A stretch of 64,000 bases of DNA, from the NCBI GenBank assembly GCA_030770535.1, contig JASVEC010000009.1, positions 1,483,660-1,547,659 of the forward strand, read 5' to 3'. The stretch is from Batkoa obscura. Its lineage: Eukaryota > Entomophthoromycota > Entomophthoromycetes > Entomophthorales > Batkoaceae. Below are positions 1 through 10,959 of the stretch, in pieces; the stretch's first letter is position 1, and each line of letters starts with the position of its first letter. A program made the position numbers and the translations under genes. The notes beneath the pieces are model-generated. The model was given only the letters and a program-made list of their open reading frames with translations. It was not told where the DNA came from and made no database searches.

Positions 1-415
1 TGCTTAAAAATATAAGTCAAGATTAAAATAGTAGTAGACTAACAGTATTAATAGTTTAATATCTTATATTTGAATAGCTGTATCAAAGCCATTAAAGTTG
101 ATAGAGTTATATTTTATCAACTTCTTATTCCTAAAGATTTATAACAATAATATTTACTAAAATTGTCATTAAATTTTATTAAGCTACTTTACAACATTAG
201 AATAGTTAATATAAGTGAAATTTGAATTATATCACAAAATTTAATTATAAAGTGATTTTTATTAATAGAAAGGATTAAAAACAATACACTATTTGTATTG
301 ATAGCATAAAATAAATAACAAGGCTAAATTAAGATATTTTAGTTAATACTACAAGCCTCCTTTTCAATTAGACTTGTGCTTTACTTGATCTGAATAGTTC
401 TTCAAAATTGTTATA
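1..415. other. AT-rich intergenic stretch
   Basis: No coding-like frame, RNA gene or repeat recognised up to the MITE that starts at 416. A 75-residue frame at 586-813, beyond the MITE, overlaps the 3' end of the minus-strand gene and has no recognisable features. Confidence 0.6.
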
Positions 416-515
416 TGAGGATGTTTTTTTGGCTTCATCACTTTTTCCATCTTTTAAGTGCTATTTGAGCGGAAAAATTGTTAGTAAAATTCTTAAACAC
501 AAAAATACATCCCCA
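416..515 (+). mobile_element. ~100-bp MITE, TA target site
   Basis: Bounded by TA dinucleotides at 414-415 and 516-517. The ends TGAGGATGT and ACATCCCCA form terminal inverted repeats. The interior carries the family core: GGCTTCATCA near the left end, a central degenerate AGCGCT, then ATTGTTAGTAAAATTCTTAA. It is one of about fifteen copies or fragments in the window. It has no coding capacity, so it is non-autonomous. The plus orientation is defined by this core order. Confidence 0.9.
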
Positions 516-769
516 TACGGCTGTATATTTTTCTAAAGAGCAAATATTAATAATAGTTCTAATAATTGTAATTTGAACTTACTATATGCTTGGATTTATT
601 TTTTTCACGTTTACTTGGTTATTACCAAAGTCAATGTCTCTTTTATGTTTGGTGGGAAATTTCATCTTTCTAATATATACTCTGGTGGTTAATAATATAG
701 TTCTTTTAACTCTAAGAAGAATAGATCTTATTGAGGTAGTTTTTTTTAAACCTATGACATCATATTCAT

Positions 770-2166
770 TTATACCATATTACTATGAGTTAAAGTTAAC
801 CAACAACAAATAAAATATAGTAAAATAAAACACACTATTGAAAATGTTATTATAATTTTTACTGCTTGGTTTACAAAGGCCTTAAATTTATAGTACTTGT
901 TTTGGAAAATATCATCGACCAATGGTTTGCTATTTTTATACATATTATAGCAGAATTCAGCGACATCTTTTAAGCTTTCCTTAAGTTGAGAAGTTACTTT
1001 ACTTCTATTTTTTCTGATTTTATTTTGAAGGTTAGTACAGTAAAGATGGTTGGGTTTATTTACGATAGTCAATTTTTTGGTTATTTTAATTCGGAGTTTA
1101 AATTGAATTTCATTTACTGGCTCAATTGACAACTCACTCATTCTTTGAATTAAAGTTTCAATATCTGAATCTGGTGCATAATATTCATTAATGTAAATTT
1201 TAATGATGCTATTGGGTTTGATATGATTATTAACTAAAGTTACTGGATCAGTAAATTCACCTTTTTTCGATTTGTTCTCAGGAATGGACATTCTAATTCC
1301 ATTTAGGTAGACACCAGCGTCACTCACAATTTCATCGCCAGCATTATTAAGTAAAGTAATGGGAGCAACTATCTCAAACCCTTTGGATTCAAGATCAAGG
1401 GTAAATAATTTAGTCTCACTCGAAGTGATATTAACGGTGGTCTCACATCAACTTAAGTATTATTAGTAGATAGATTCATTAAAGAAACCGTGCCAACTTT
1501 TTTGGCTTCAAAATTAAGATTAAAGTCCTCAGTTTTCTTAATATCAATTTCAACAATAAGACTATATTTAATGCTAGTACTACCAAGTAAAATCATATTA
1601 GGAGTCACAGTAAGCCCTTTAACTTCAAGATTGCGGCTAGGTAATCTAATATCATTTGAACTAAGATTGGTGATATCCTTAAGTTCAATATTAGTTATAT
1701 CTGAATTCACTGGATCAAATAAACCAACTTCAATAGCTTCAATTACAGGGCTAAGCATGTTAATTTCACCTTTTTGAGCTATAAAGGTAGGATTAGTTCC
1801 AGTATAATCACTAGATAAGGCCATTGGAGTATCACCAGCAGCATCTTTGGTTTTGCATTTAGGGTTAGGCATATGAGTCTCTGTTGCTTGGATTCTAATA
1901 AAGAAGTCAGTTGAGAGATCATTATTGGCAGGAAAAAGTTTAAAACGAATATTCCAATGGATTATTACAACAAAAGTAGCAGGGAGAAAAACAACTATAA
2001 TATCTGCCAATTGAGTTACAGTAAACTCAAAAACCACCATAGCAACAATGAAAAAGAAGCTAGTAGTTTTAAAGGTATATTGAAAGACTACCATAATAAC
2101 AGTAGTCAAAGAAGCGGTAGCTTGGTAAGCTACAGCAAAGAAGTTAAAAAATGATAAACATATCAC
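770..2166 (-). CDS. probable membrane-anchored protein, two exons
   Basis: Two minus-strand frames, 2166-1453 and 1327-770, read like one protein. Between them, 1488-1442 can be removed as a 47-bp intron: GTTTCT at the 5' end, TACTAAT as branch site, GTGAG at the 3' end. This joins the frames in phase 0 (KKVGT to TTVNITSSE). The middle is a hydrophilic, beta-rich region with short hydrophobic strands (for example KGLTVTPNMILL, IKYSLIVEIDI). A strong transmembrane segment lies near the C-terminus, about 10-30 residues from the end, and the N-terminal 75 residues are also very hydrophobic. The N-terminal part may itself hide introns, so the start at 2166 is uncertain. The strand texture recalls LEA2-type beta-sandwich membrane proteins, but I cannot assign a family. 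A plus-strand frame across the first exon (1490-1777) is a shadow. Confidence 0.55.
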
Positions 2167-3876
2167 TGAGAATATTGATAAAATCAGAATAATACATATT
2201 TTTCTTAATTAAAATTGATGGAAAAGGCTGGCTGTTTATATTTTTTTGAACAAACTAACAGTATTCTAATAGTCCAGTTATTTTATTACATACAAAACTA
2301 ACTATTAAGCTGATTTTAATATTACTATTTTAAGCAATTGTTCTAAATGACTAAAATTGAGAAAAGACCTGTGTTGTACAAGAGTTCATCAAATAAAATC
2401 ATAACTATATCCAATTTTCAATAATCAACAAATAATGTTTGAATTTAAACTTGGGTTCGAAATTAAAATCCAACTTAACCCAATTTGATAATTTTATATC
2501 TGGGTTCGAACATCAAATCAAAGATCATTATAAATTTAAAATGACTAACATTGGTTAATATTACAATGTACCATCTAATTGAATAATGAATTAGTTTAAA
2601 TGAAATTACTAACTCTGACTAAAGTTGGGATAAGTCATTTTAACCAATCATATGACTTTTTTCTAACAATGATTGGCTTGGGCAGAAAAACAAACATTGA
2701 TTTGTTGACATTGTAGCTGCAGAAAACTATCAAACTCTGGCCTCAACTCTAACAAAAAAAGGATTTTATTTGCTAAATTAAAACAAATCAACGTTACCAA
2801 GTCTTGAATTTTTTATCCTCTGATTGGTCAATTCATCATAACTATTAAGTTATGGTAGAGCTACATTTGGATTTTCCCTTAATAATTTAGATAAGCAAAT
2901 AGGAAAGCTTTTGACAATAATTAGATTTTAAGTACATGTAATCTAAAATTACTTACTATTAAATTAAAAGCAGTTTAGCAGTTGTTAAAATAGCCCTGGT
3001 TGAAGTAAATAATCAATATTACGAAGAACAAAATGTTGATAAATTTTATGATTTGAGTTCTATCTCCGTTATGAGTTCAATTTTTGGTCCTTATTATACT
3101 TATAATAGTGTGTCTTTAATTATAGTAAACTTTAAAAGCTCTTAACTTATTTTCTTGATAGATAAATACCAAAAAATTAGTATCTTTTTAGAAAATATAA
3201 AAATTAAATAACAAAAAGACAGTAGAAATTTAACAAAGCTTAAATAGTTTGTTGATTTACTTTTGATCAAACATAACTTTAATTCATATCTCATTTTATA
3301 TCAGTATATTTTAACACTCCAGTTTCAATGAAAAAAGACAATTTAAAGCATAGAAATACACATATGTATACAGTAAAATCACTAATACTTAAAACACATT
3401 TTCATTCTTTGTAGTTGATTTAATATTGGTTAATATTTAGCTTTAAAGTCTTTTGCTCTATATAAAAAAGTAAAAACACGAAGTATCAACTTTATTAATA
3501 ATAATTTTGATTAACATCTTTATATCTGTTATAAAACTAACTACTTCCTGATTGTATCTATTTTTTTTATAGTCCGGCTACCAATTTGGAACTACATAAA
3601 GTACTTCAATTTACTTTAATACAGAATTAATTAAAATCAAGGATAGATATAGATAACAAGTTAGGATTTTTTATAAGACTTAAAATGGGCCAGACCACCA
3701 GAAAGGTCTGTAGCTAAATAAAAGGCACTTGATCGAATGGTATTACTATCGTCCTGCTTATTAAGCTTTTCAAAGTTATTAGAAACTTGAAAGCATTCAC
3801 CTGTTTAAATTAAATTACAGCTTCTTATAAGCAAGGAGTAACGGAAGGACATTAATTTCTGGCACTAAAATAAGAG
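2167..3876. other. gene-free AT-rich stretch
   Basis: No sustained coding-like frame, tRNA or recognised repeat. Around 2450-2520 the words TTGGGTTCGAA and TGGGTTCGAA recur on a ~50-bp spacing, a minor local duplication. Confidence 0.5.
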
Positions 3877-4128
3877 ATGGCTTTCAAGATATTTGAAATC
3901 GTTTTTATCTCATTACAGAATCCAATTGATATAAAGGCTATAATTTTCTTTCAGGCTCTAACTGAAAGGAATGAACCGAGATCTTCAAAAGCACAATTAA
4001 GATCTAATCAACTAAGCATTGGCTACAACTATGAAGGGCATATGAAAATGCTACTAATATAGCTGGGAGAGTGGCACAGCGTCCCAGAGACCTGGGAAGG
4101 AATTACCTTCTCAAAAGACATATTATAA
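3877..4128 (+). pseudogene. possible exon-like remnant
   Basis: A plus-strand frame of 61 residues ends at an in-frame TAG (4060-4062) and continues open to 4128 with composition unlike the surrounding AT-rich DNA (reads LGEWHSVPETWEGITF). TTTCTTTCAG at about 3947-3956 and CTACTAATATAG just before the resumed frame look like intron 3' ends. This suggests a decayed or intron-split gene fragment. No family recognised and no convincing start codon; it could also be chance. Confidence 0.25.
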
Positions 4129-4756
4129 AGAATAATATCTAGTAGATATTGTTCAATATGTTAAAGGCTCAGAAAAGAAAATTAATAAAACATTGAAAGT
4201 CTTAATGATCTTTGTTTATTTGTGATAATTTTATAACAATTAATTATAGTTCAGAATCCAGTGTTTAAATGCTAATAATTTCCAGGATTGGAAGTTTAAG
4301 GAAAATGTAAGAAAGGAGTTTTCTTCAAATCAAAATAAAAGAGAAGGCAAGGGTAAAATAAATAATAAGGGATATTCTAAATTAGTATTTTGGTAAATGT
4401 CAGAGCGACCCCTGATACTTTCTATTTCATTTAATGAAATAAATTGCTTCTATATTTAATATATTTATAGATAACTTAAAAGCTATCTTAACTAGAAAGG
4501 CACCAATGGGTCAATGTCGCTTTCACAATAAATAAACAGCCATGCTATTATCTTTTATTTTATGATCTGAACTAAAGTCAATATGGTGGTGTCCGAATTG
4601 GTTTCAGAATTTAACTAGAAATTAATCCAAATTTTAAGTTTTTAAATTTGTAAGTCTTTAATGTATGATTAGCTAAATTTAAAAAGCTTAAAATTAAATA
4701 TAAAAATTTAACTTAAAAGACTTATTTTATTTATTTTATTTTTTTAGTTATATGTT

Positions 4757-5117
4757 TGTGAAAGTTGGTACCCAGTGATTGGAATTAAAGGCAGTTCTAG
4801 CTTAATTAACTGACCATAAGTCAAAAGGTTTTAGTTTATGTAACTAAGATAGACTTAAATTAATAGGAATAGTGCGCAATAAGCTACGAACTATATAAAA
4901 TAAATAGAATAGAAGATACTACTGTAAAATCTACATAAGATATTGTCAGAAAGACTTAGTGGCTTTATTAAAAGTAAAATATTAGGGAACAATTCAATTA
5001 AAAAGCCTTGAGCTATTATGTTGAAGAATCTATTTTATACTCCAACTAGTTTTGTAAACAAGTTAAGTGATTATTATGCGATAATCAATCACAGAGCTGA
5101 TGAAACGATATTTCACA
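4757..5117 (+). mobile_element. TGTGAAA-ended non-autonomous element, internally deleted
   Basis: Begins TGTGAAAGTTGGTACCCAG and ends TTTCACA. It aligns along its length with the copies at 28164-28625 and 34467-34929 but lacks about 100 bp near its 3' third. It sits between the left end of the transposon and the transposase start. In the related fold-back element the same sequence occupies a different place, within the transposase, so it is an independent insertion and not part of the host transposon. Confidence 0.75.
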
Positions 5118-5208
5118 GTGTTTTGTATTTTTTATTAAATATTCAATAGCTATATAATATATAATTATATAATTATTTGGCTTTATTTTTTATTAAAATA
5201 AAAATAAA

Positions 5209-6914
5209 ATGCAAGCTTTTATAACTAAACTTCGAAACGGAGTTTCTGAAAACTTTAATATGGTAGGGAGAAGCACATTATATGAACATTGTAATTCATT
5301 TACATCAATTTTAACAACTATTCACAATAACCCAGAGTTTATGGAATTTTATAATAAAACAAAAAAAGGAAAAGAAATGTCATTAAAGTTTACTATTAAT
5401 AATAACAGATTTAATCAAGCAATGTATAAAATTAGTGCTTTAAGGGAAACAGGAAATAAAAACCAACAAGTAGCATTATTATCGACCATAGCTTCAGTAT
5501 ATTCTTTTGATGAATGTAAAAGCTTTGGATTTAATATAAGTAAAAATCAATATGATTATTCAAAAACAATTAACAATAATAAAATACCAACGTTATGACC
5601 TACTATCAAAAATACAAAAAAAATTAAAGATGAGCAAATTGAGATTATTATACAATATTTACTTAATAATTCAACTATTTCATCAAGATTTAGTAAAAAA
5701 AATAATGATAATAAATATTCGTCAGATAATATATATATATTAAATAAAAGTAGAAGAATGATATACAGTAAATATTTTAATGATTTAAAAGATAAAGCAG
5801 TAGCTAGGTCAACATTTTTCAAATATATACCAAGTAATTTCAAAAATCCAGCAAGAAAAACAGATTTGTGTAATATATGTGCCCAGTATACAGTTAGAAA
5901 AAAGTTATTTGAGAATAAAATAAATATAGCAACAAAAAATAAAGCAGAGATAGAGGAATCTTTTAATAAAGAAGAAAGATTATATAAATTGCATGAATTT
6001 TGTGTTGATACTCAAAAAAATGTATTTAATGAAACTATTAAAAAATTAAATAATAAAAATTGTATAATAATTTTAGACTTTAAACAAAATATGGAAATAG
6101 GAACAAGACCAGATCCAATAAATTTAGATCATTATAATAAATAAGCTATATCAGTATTAGGATTTGGCGTTTTATATTTAAAAAATGATAAAACAATAGG
6201 CAAAGTTTATTTTGATTATTTATCTGAAATATTAAATCATGATTCAGCATATGCAGGAGATTGTTTAATTGATTTAATATCTAAAGAGCTTTTATTTAAA
6301 AAGTTTACAAAAATTAATATATGGGCAGATACAGGATATCATTTTAAATCTCAAGAGTTTTTACATTATGTATTTGAAGAAATTCATAAAATAAATAGTA
6401 GTTTAAATATTGATCTTAATTTTTTTGCTGAGCATCATGGAAAAAGTATAGTTGACGGACATTTTGGAAATCTTTCACAGTGGAAAAATAATTTTGAAAT
6501 ATTAAGTAAAATAGAAGATATTGATCAATTAATTTTAAAATTTGAAATTTTTATTTGTGAACATAATAGAGTTAATAACTCAATTGTTAATAATGGGAAA
6601 ACAAATATAATTTTTAAAAATATGAAAGAAACAAAGATACAAAAAAGATAATAAAAATACAAGGTATTAAAAAGTATTTACATTTTATTAGATGTGGTAA
6701 TAAACTACACTGTTATCCAGTATCTGATAGATCAAAAAAAAGTGATGTAATTACAATTAAAGCTATAGGGTCTATAGAAAATACAAAAATTAAAAGGTCA
6801 ACCCCAGCTTATCTTACAAAAATAACTGAGAATTTAAAAGTTTCAATATTTAGTAAGCAAGTAAGTAGCTTATTAGATGATAGAAATCAATTATTAAATG
6901 TTGATATTACTTAA
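5209..6914 (+). pseudogene. DDE-type transposase, degraded
   Basis: From ATG 5209 a single frame runs to 6648, interrupted by in-frame TGA (5596-5598) and TAA (6142-6144). After tandem TAA at 6649 the C-terminal part continues in another frame to TAA at 6912-6914. Visible parts: an N-terminal helical region; a short Cys motif (LCNICAQY, near residue 222); then conserved blocks LDFKQN (Asp ~290), IWADTGYHFKS (Asp ~374) and FFAEHHGKSIVDGHFG (Glu ~408, Asp ~416). Spacing of about 84 and 34-42 residues suits an RNase-H-fold D-D-E/D transposase; residue roles are inferred from position. Without the two stops the main frame would be about 480 residues. A 365-bp piece covering the GKSIVDGHFG region onwards recurs at 27799-28163. 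Confidence 0.75.
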
Positions 6915-7574
6915 ATTGTTGATAGCTAAGTTAGTAAATAGTCAAAGAGCAAGTAGTTGTAATAATAAGTAAAAACTATTATTACACTGCCTGTGTTACA
7001 TAGGGATGGTTAATTATAGTTTTGGGGCTAACCACTCCCTCCCATGCAGTTATTTATTAACTTAGCAATATATTAATAATGTAAGTATAACATTAAAATA
7101 ATTTATTTATTTGATAGCAAATCTGCAGTGTTGGCTATAAAGCAGTTAATAATAAATATTTCTTAATAAATTTTTATAAAAATATGTATTTATTTACATA
7201 TTACAACTTTAATTACTATCACTATATAGGCTATATTGGTAAAAGCCTTGGTAGCTCAGGAATTTATATTAAATTTGATAGAAATTCCGCTAACTTACAA
7301 TATAAATTATAATAAAATAACTTAAAAATTGGATAAAAAAATGAAACCAATTCGGATACTCCCATATGGTAGTTTAACATCGGGATTATTATGTTATTAA
7401 TTCTTGTAAAGCTCTGTTAAGTAAATAAAAAATTATAAAGTTATTACAAATTTTTTTAAACAACCTCATACTAACAGCATAAACATTTTTTAATAAAAAA
7501 GACATTATAAAATACATAAAACATAAAGAAATAATACTAAATGAAAATAAAATATATAATACCTTTAATCAAGT

Positions 7575-7624
7575 ATAGGATATAGGATATAGGATATAGG
7601 ATATAGGATATAGAATATAGGATA
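7575..7624. repeat. AGGATAT heptamer tandem repeat
   Basis: About seven consecutive 7-bp units, one with a G-to-A change, located just past the 3' end of the small peptide gene. The same array accompanies the other two copies. Confidence 0.9.
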
Positions 7625-7720
7625 TCAAAGAGTAATGTAATATTTACTTTAAAATTACATAAATACCACAAACCATTTTAACTATCATTATATAACCTTA
7701 TAAAGAGATTCAAGCTTCTA

Positions 7721-7885
7721 CTAATATTGAGCAGGTGGACTAGGGATAGCTTCAGCAGAAGGAGGACTAGCTATAGCATTATCAGATGGGGGACTAGCAA
7801 CAGCATTTTCAGAAGGAGGACTAGCAATAGCAGCACTGGCTGAAGCAATACATAATGCGGATAAGAAGGTGGTGGTGAATTTCAT
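7721..7885 (-). CDS. small secreted Ser/Pro repeat peptide, copy 1
   Basis: 54 codons from ATG (7885) to TAG (7721). The N-terminus MKFTTTFLSALCIASASA is a clear signal peptide. The mature part is four imperfect repeats built on A-x-A/P-S-P-P-S/A followed by an acidic or Asn residue, ending in AQY. It has no cysteines apart from one in the signal peptide. Likely secreted or cell-surface; function unknown. It lies in the left arm of palindrome 1 and is the same protein as copies 2 and 3 by eye. Its position in a duplicated arm with conserved promoter and 3' region argues for a real gene despite its length. Confidence 0.7.
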   Translation of the reverse strand: MKFTTTFLSALCIASASAAIASPPSENAVASPPSDNAIASPPSAEAIPSPPAQY

Positions 7886-8192
7886 TGTTGTTTATATTTA
7901 TTATGGATTGTTTATACTTATTATAGATTGTTTATTTTGACCTTTTTATACTTATTAGTAGACATCACCTTTATCTATCTAAAAAGCTTAGTTGAACACA
8001 TACGATGTATTTACTATTAAGCTGTAACTTATGGCTTTTAACATGATGTATCATAGGGTAAGTTATTTCAACTTATAAACTATTGTTGACAAATATGAAT
8101 TCAATTTTGGCTAATAATATTTGTAATGTTTTTTTGCTATATCCTCTAAAGGGAAGTTCCTTCGAAATACTTCAATAAAAACTCAATGAAAC

Positions 8193-8965
8193 GTCATTGC
8201 ATTAATTGATTACTCATATTTATAAAAGAGCTTTCGAATCAAACTCGAGTCTAGGGGCTTGTGATCTATAGTCTAGCATTCTTTGCTAGACTTCTTGCAA
8301 TATGCTGCCTATTTCAATGCGTCAACTAGCTATGAAATTCAATACAATGTAAATTTTACTTAGTTCAAACCGCTTATTAATATACAAACAAAATCGATAC
8401 ATATTATTTTATTTTAAAAAACAGTCAAATTAATTTTATCACTTGGCCATTATCCACAATTACCAAATATATAAACAAAGCAAAATCTTTATTGTTTATT
8501 GTTTATTGAATCTTGTATGTTTAGTAAGCTTTAAGTACTTATATAGAAATTTACATTTAAAAATATCAACTTTGTATTTTTTTAGTTCAAAAGTTCAAAA
8601 ATCATTCATTGTAAAAGAAAGGTTATAAAAGCTATGCAGTTATTAGATTGGGGATATTATATAGTCTGAGAAGAGTATCCTCATGTTATTAATGAGTGAC
8701 GCTAACTATAAACAATGTTCAATAAACTCTAAGATTTTCAAAGGGATAGTTGAATTAAAATAACTGTAAAGTCTTTATTTAGAACGTTACCGATTCTAAA
8801 GAATTGATTTAATAAAATACTTGAATTTCGTGTATTCTTTTCTATGAATTAGAGTAAAAGATACTCGTGACCAAAGAAAATAGCTATTATATAACCTGCA
8901 CTGTTTATTCAAAGTCACAAAGAAAATTCTTCCGAGAAAATATCAAATACTATAAATATGATGAA
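8193..8965. other. spacer of palindrome 1 containing diverged outer flank of palindrome 2
   Basis: No gene recognised; a 61-residue frame at 8443-8628 is probably chance. Bases from about 8350 to 8902 are the diverged reverse complement of 17156-17700, extending palindrome 2 outward at clearly lower identity. A 9-bp-stem hairpin (AGTCTAGCA/TGCTAGACT) lies at 8270-8292. Confidence 0.7.
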
Positions 8966-9207
8966 GTTTCATTGAGTTTTTATTGAAGTATTTCGAAGGA
9001 ACTTCCCTTTAGAGGATATAGCAAAAAAACATTACAAATATTATTAGCCAAAATTGAATTCATATTTGTCAACAATAGTTTATAAGTTGAAATAACTTAT
9101 CTTATGATACATCATGTTAAAAGCCATAAGTTACAGCTTAATAGTAAATACATCGTATGTGTTCAACTAAGCTTTTTAGATAGATAAAGGTGATGTCTAC
9201 TAATAAG

Positions 9208-9215
9208 TATAAAAA
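9208..9215 (+). promoter_or_regulatory. TATA box of peptide gene copy 2
   Basis: TATAAAAA 65 bp upstream of the ATG at 9273. Between it and the start is a pair of ~20-bp imperfect direct repeats (AACAATCTATAATAAGTATA and AACAATCCATAATAAATATA). The same arrangement precedes the other two copies. Confidence 0.55.
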
Positions 9216-9272
9216 GGTCAAAATAAACAATCTATAATAAGTATAAACAATCCATAATAAATATAAACAACA

Positions 9273-9437
9273 ATGAAATTCACCACCACCTTCTTATCCG
9301 CATTATGTATTGCTTCAGCCAGTGCTGCTATTGCTAGTCCTCCTTCTGAAAATGCTGTTGCTAGTCCCCCATCTGATAATGCTATAGCTAGTCCTCCTTC
9401 TGCTGAAGCTATCCCTAGTCCACCTGCTCAATATTAG
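9273..9437 (+). CDS. small secreted Ser/Pro repeat peptide, copy 2
   Basis: 54 residues, ATG 9273 to TAG 9435-9437. Signal peptide of about 18 residues, then AIASPPSENA, VASPPSDNA, IASPPSAEA and IPSPPAQY repeats. This is the copy shared by palindromes 1 and 2, with a TATA box 65 bp upstream and the heptamer array about 100 bp downstream. No enzyme motif is visible. A short wall-associated or secreted peptide is the most that can be said. Confidence 0.72.
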   Translation: MKFTTTFLSALCIASASAAIASPPSENAVASPPSDNAIASPPSAEAIPSPPAQY

Positions 9438-9533
9438 TAGAAGCTTGAATCTCTTTATAAGGTTATATAATGATAGTTAAAATGGTTTGTGGTATTTATG
9501 TAATTTTAAAGTAAATATTACATTACTCTTTGA

Positions 9534-9583
9534 TATCCTATATTCTATATCCTATATCCTATATCCTATATCCTATATCCTAT
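9534..9583. repeat. TATCCTA heptamer tandem repeat
   Basis: Complement of the AGGATAT array; about seven units, one variant (TATTCTA). Confidence 0.9.
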
Positions 9584-10019
9584 ACTTGATTAAAGGTATT
9601 ATATATTTTATTTTCATTTAGTATTATTTCTTTATGTTTTATGTATTTTATAATATTTGATTTATAATAAAAAAATTATATTGATATTAAGCTTTATTTG
9701 AAATAACTATCCTTTATTTTATAACATTTTTGATAATGAAAAGGATATTGAACAAACACATATAGCCAGATAAATGGAAGCTATATATAGTACTAACATT
9801 GTATAAAATAGAAACTTAAGTTAATTGATCTAATTCTATTAAGATAAATCTTTTATTCATAACTTCAAACAAAGATGACTTAATCAATTAGCAAAGTTCA
9901 CCTATTAGCCTTTTACTATGGACAATAATTCGATTTTGAGGGGAAATTACTACTCGAACAAATTGGAAACCAATTTATTTTTGGTAAATTTTTAAGTTTA
10001 CCAAAAATAGAAAATAGGA

Positions 10020-10347
10020 AATTTAAACTCAGTTATCAATATTGATTGGCTTTAAAAAGTTCAGTTGAAACATAATCCCATAATCTCTAAAACTAAGAGA
10101 TATATAAGATACCATGCAGCTTCTTTAATAAACCTTATCGACTGTACTTTACAGGATCACATGTTTAGTATATTTCGTAACAATGTTTAACAACATTGAA
10201 AACTTCATAAGGTTGGTTGATGATGGTTAGCACGGTCTCTAAAGAGGGAAGGGTTTACTTTAACTTTATGTTATAGTAAAAGTTGATGATCTTGTCAGTT
10301 CATATTCCAGAGCTTGACATGGAGATGTGTGCCATCTGACAGCTTTA
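10020..10347 (-). repeat. 328-bp dispersed repeat, copy A
   Basis: Reverse complement of 15711-16038. A third copy sits alone at 21075-21406. It begins (in the opposite orientation) TAAAGCTGTCAGATGGCAC. It has no long frame and no visible terminal repeats. Origin unknown. Confidence 0.85.
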
Positions 10348-10562
10348 ATAAAAATAATAATAAAATTGAGTCAAATTTATAATTGATAATAGATTAAATA
10401 TATACGTGCACGTACATCAATCAACTATCTATATTATTTATAGTGTAGTGATTTTAATTTATGTTAGTATTTGGGGATATTGGAACTTTAAGATTAAAAT
10501 TAGCTTTTATAGACTCTAAACCTATATATTTAATAAAGGGTATATACTATAAAATAAGCATA

Positions 10563-10661
10563 TGGGGATGTGTTTTTGTTTAAGAATTTTACTAACAATC
10601 TTTCCACTCAAATAGCGCTTAAAAGATGGAAAAAGTGATGAAACCAAAAAAAACATCCTTA
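10563..10661 (-). mobile_element. MITE
   Basis: TA at 10561-10562 and 10662-10663; ends TGGGGATGT and ACATCCTTA. Inverted orientation relative to the copy at 416. Duplicated in the other palindrome arm at 15397-15495. Confidence 0.88.
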
Positions 10662-10679
10662 TACATGAATTTTAATATA

Positions 10680-10779
10680 TGAGGATGTATTTTTTTGTTT
10701 AAGAATTTTACTAACAATCTTTCCGCTGAAATAGCGCTTGAAAAATGAAAAAAGCAATGAACCCAAAAAAACACCCACA
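10680..10779 (-). mobile_element. MITE
   Basis: TA at 10678-10679 and 10780-10781; ends TGAGGATGT and ACACCCACA. It lies 16 bp from the preceding MITE in the same orientation and 69 bp from the 3' end of tRNA-Pro. Confidence 0.88.
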
Positions 10780-10848
10780 TATTGATTTTATTATTTTTAG
10801 TAGAGCATATCAAACAAAACATTTTTCAAATATTAGAACAAAAATTAA

Positions 10849-10920
10849 GGGCTCAGCTGGGAATTGAACCCAGGGCCTCTCGCACCCAAAGCGAGAATCA
10901 TACCACTAGACCACTAAGCC
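10849..10920 (-). tRNA. tRNA-Pro(UGG)
   Basis: 72 nt without intron or encoded CCA. Acceptor GGCTTAG pairs with CTGAGCC (one G-T wobble), discriminator C. The anticodon stem TCTCGC/GCGAGA encloses the loop TTTGGGT, giving anticodon TGG. The T arm is CTGGG TTCAATT CCCAG. The A box (TAGTGGTCTAGTGG) and B box (GGTTCAATTCC) are intact. It lies at the inner end of the palindrome 2 arm. Confidence 0.97.
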
Positions 10921-10959
10921 TCTTTGTTTCTTAAATAACAACCATCAAAATTGTTATAT

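Larger units (their letters stand above)
4584..7364 (+). mobile_element. 2.8-kb DNA transposon with decayed transposase
   Basis: Terminal inverted repeats TGGTGGTGTCCGAATTGG (left) and the complement of TGGGAGTATCCGAATTGG (right) extend into GTTTCA on both sides. The element is flanked by TA (4582-4583 and 7365-7366). One transposase gene fills 5209-6914. A ~360-bp TGTGAAA-ended element lies inside the 5' part (4757-5117). Downstream sequence 6930-7300 matches both arms of the fold-back element at 26698-29264, so the two belong to one family. TA target-site duplication and a D-D-E/D catalytic pattern fit a cut-and-paste element. The superfamily is not assigned. Confidence 0.85.
7504..8192 (-). 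repeat. left arm of 689-bp inverted repeat (palindrome 1)
   Basis: Reverse complement of 8966-9654 around a 773-bp spacer. Homology ends sharply at both sides. I saw a two-base difference (near 8056) against the other copies. The arm contains one complete copy of the secreted Ser/Pro peptide gene and the heptamer tandem repeat. Confidence 0.92.
8966..9654 (+). repeat. right arm of palindrome 1, shared with palindrome 2
   Basis: This segment is inverted relative to both 7504-8192 and 16404-17092, so it is present three times in the window. It matches the 16404-17092 copy more closely than the 7504-8192 copy at the variable site near 9105. Confidence 0.9.
8903..10959 (+). repeat. left arm of 2,057-bp inverted repeat (palindrome 2)
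   Basis: Reverse complement of 15099-17155, with no mismatch in the stretches compared. It carries the peptide gene, the heptamer repeat, a 328-bp dispersed repeat, two MITEs and tRNA-Pro. The inner boundary falls just beyond the tRNA at GTTATAT. The outer boundary (GTTTATTC) passes abruptly into diverged but recognisable homology. Confidence 0.95.

Noticed and set aside
4050-4105. Possible tRNA suggested by AGCTGGGAGAGTGGCACAGCG
   Set aside because: No acceptor, anticodon or T arm can be folded around it.
5209-6914. Alternative genetic code suggested by in-frame TGA and TAA in the transposase
   Set aside because: All intact genes here stop at TAA or TAG, and the C-terminal frame change is also present, so the transposase is simply decayed.
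7575-7624. CRISPR-like array
   Set aside because: Contiguous 7-bp units without spacers; an ordinary minisatellite.
10619-10822. 67-residue frame (and its mirror at 15236-15439) beginning MFCLICSTK
   Set aside because: It is translated entirely from two MITEs and the gap between them; it appears twice only because the palindrome arms are identical.
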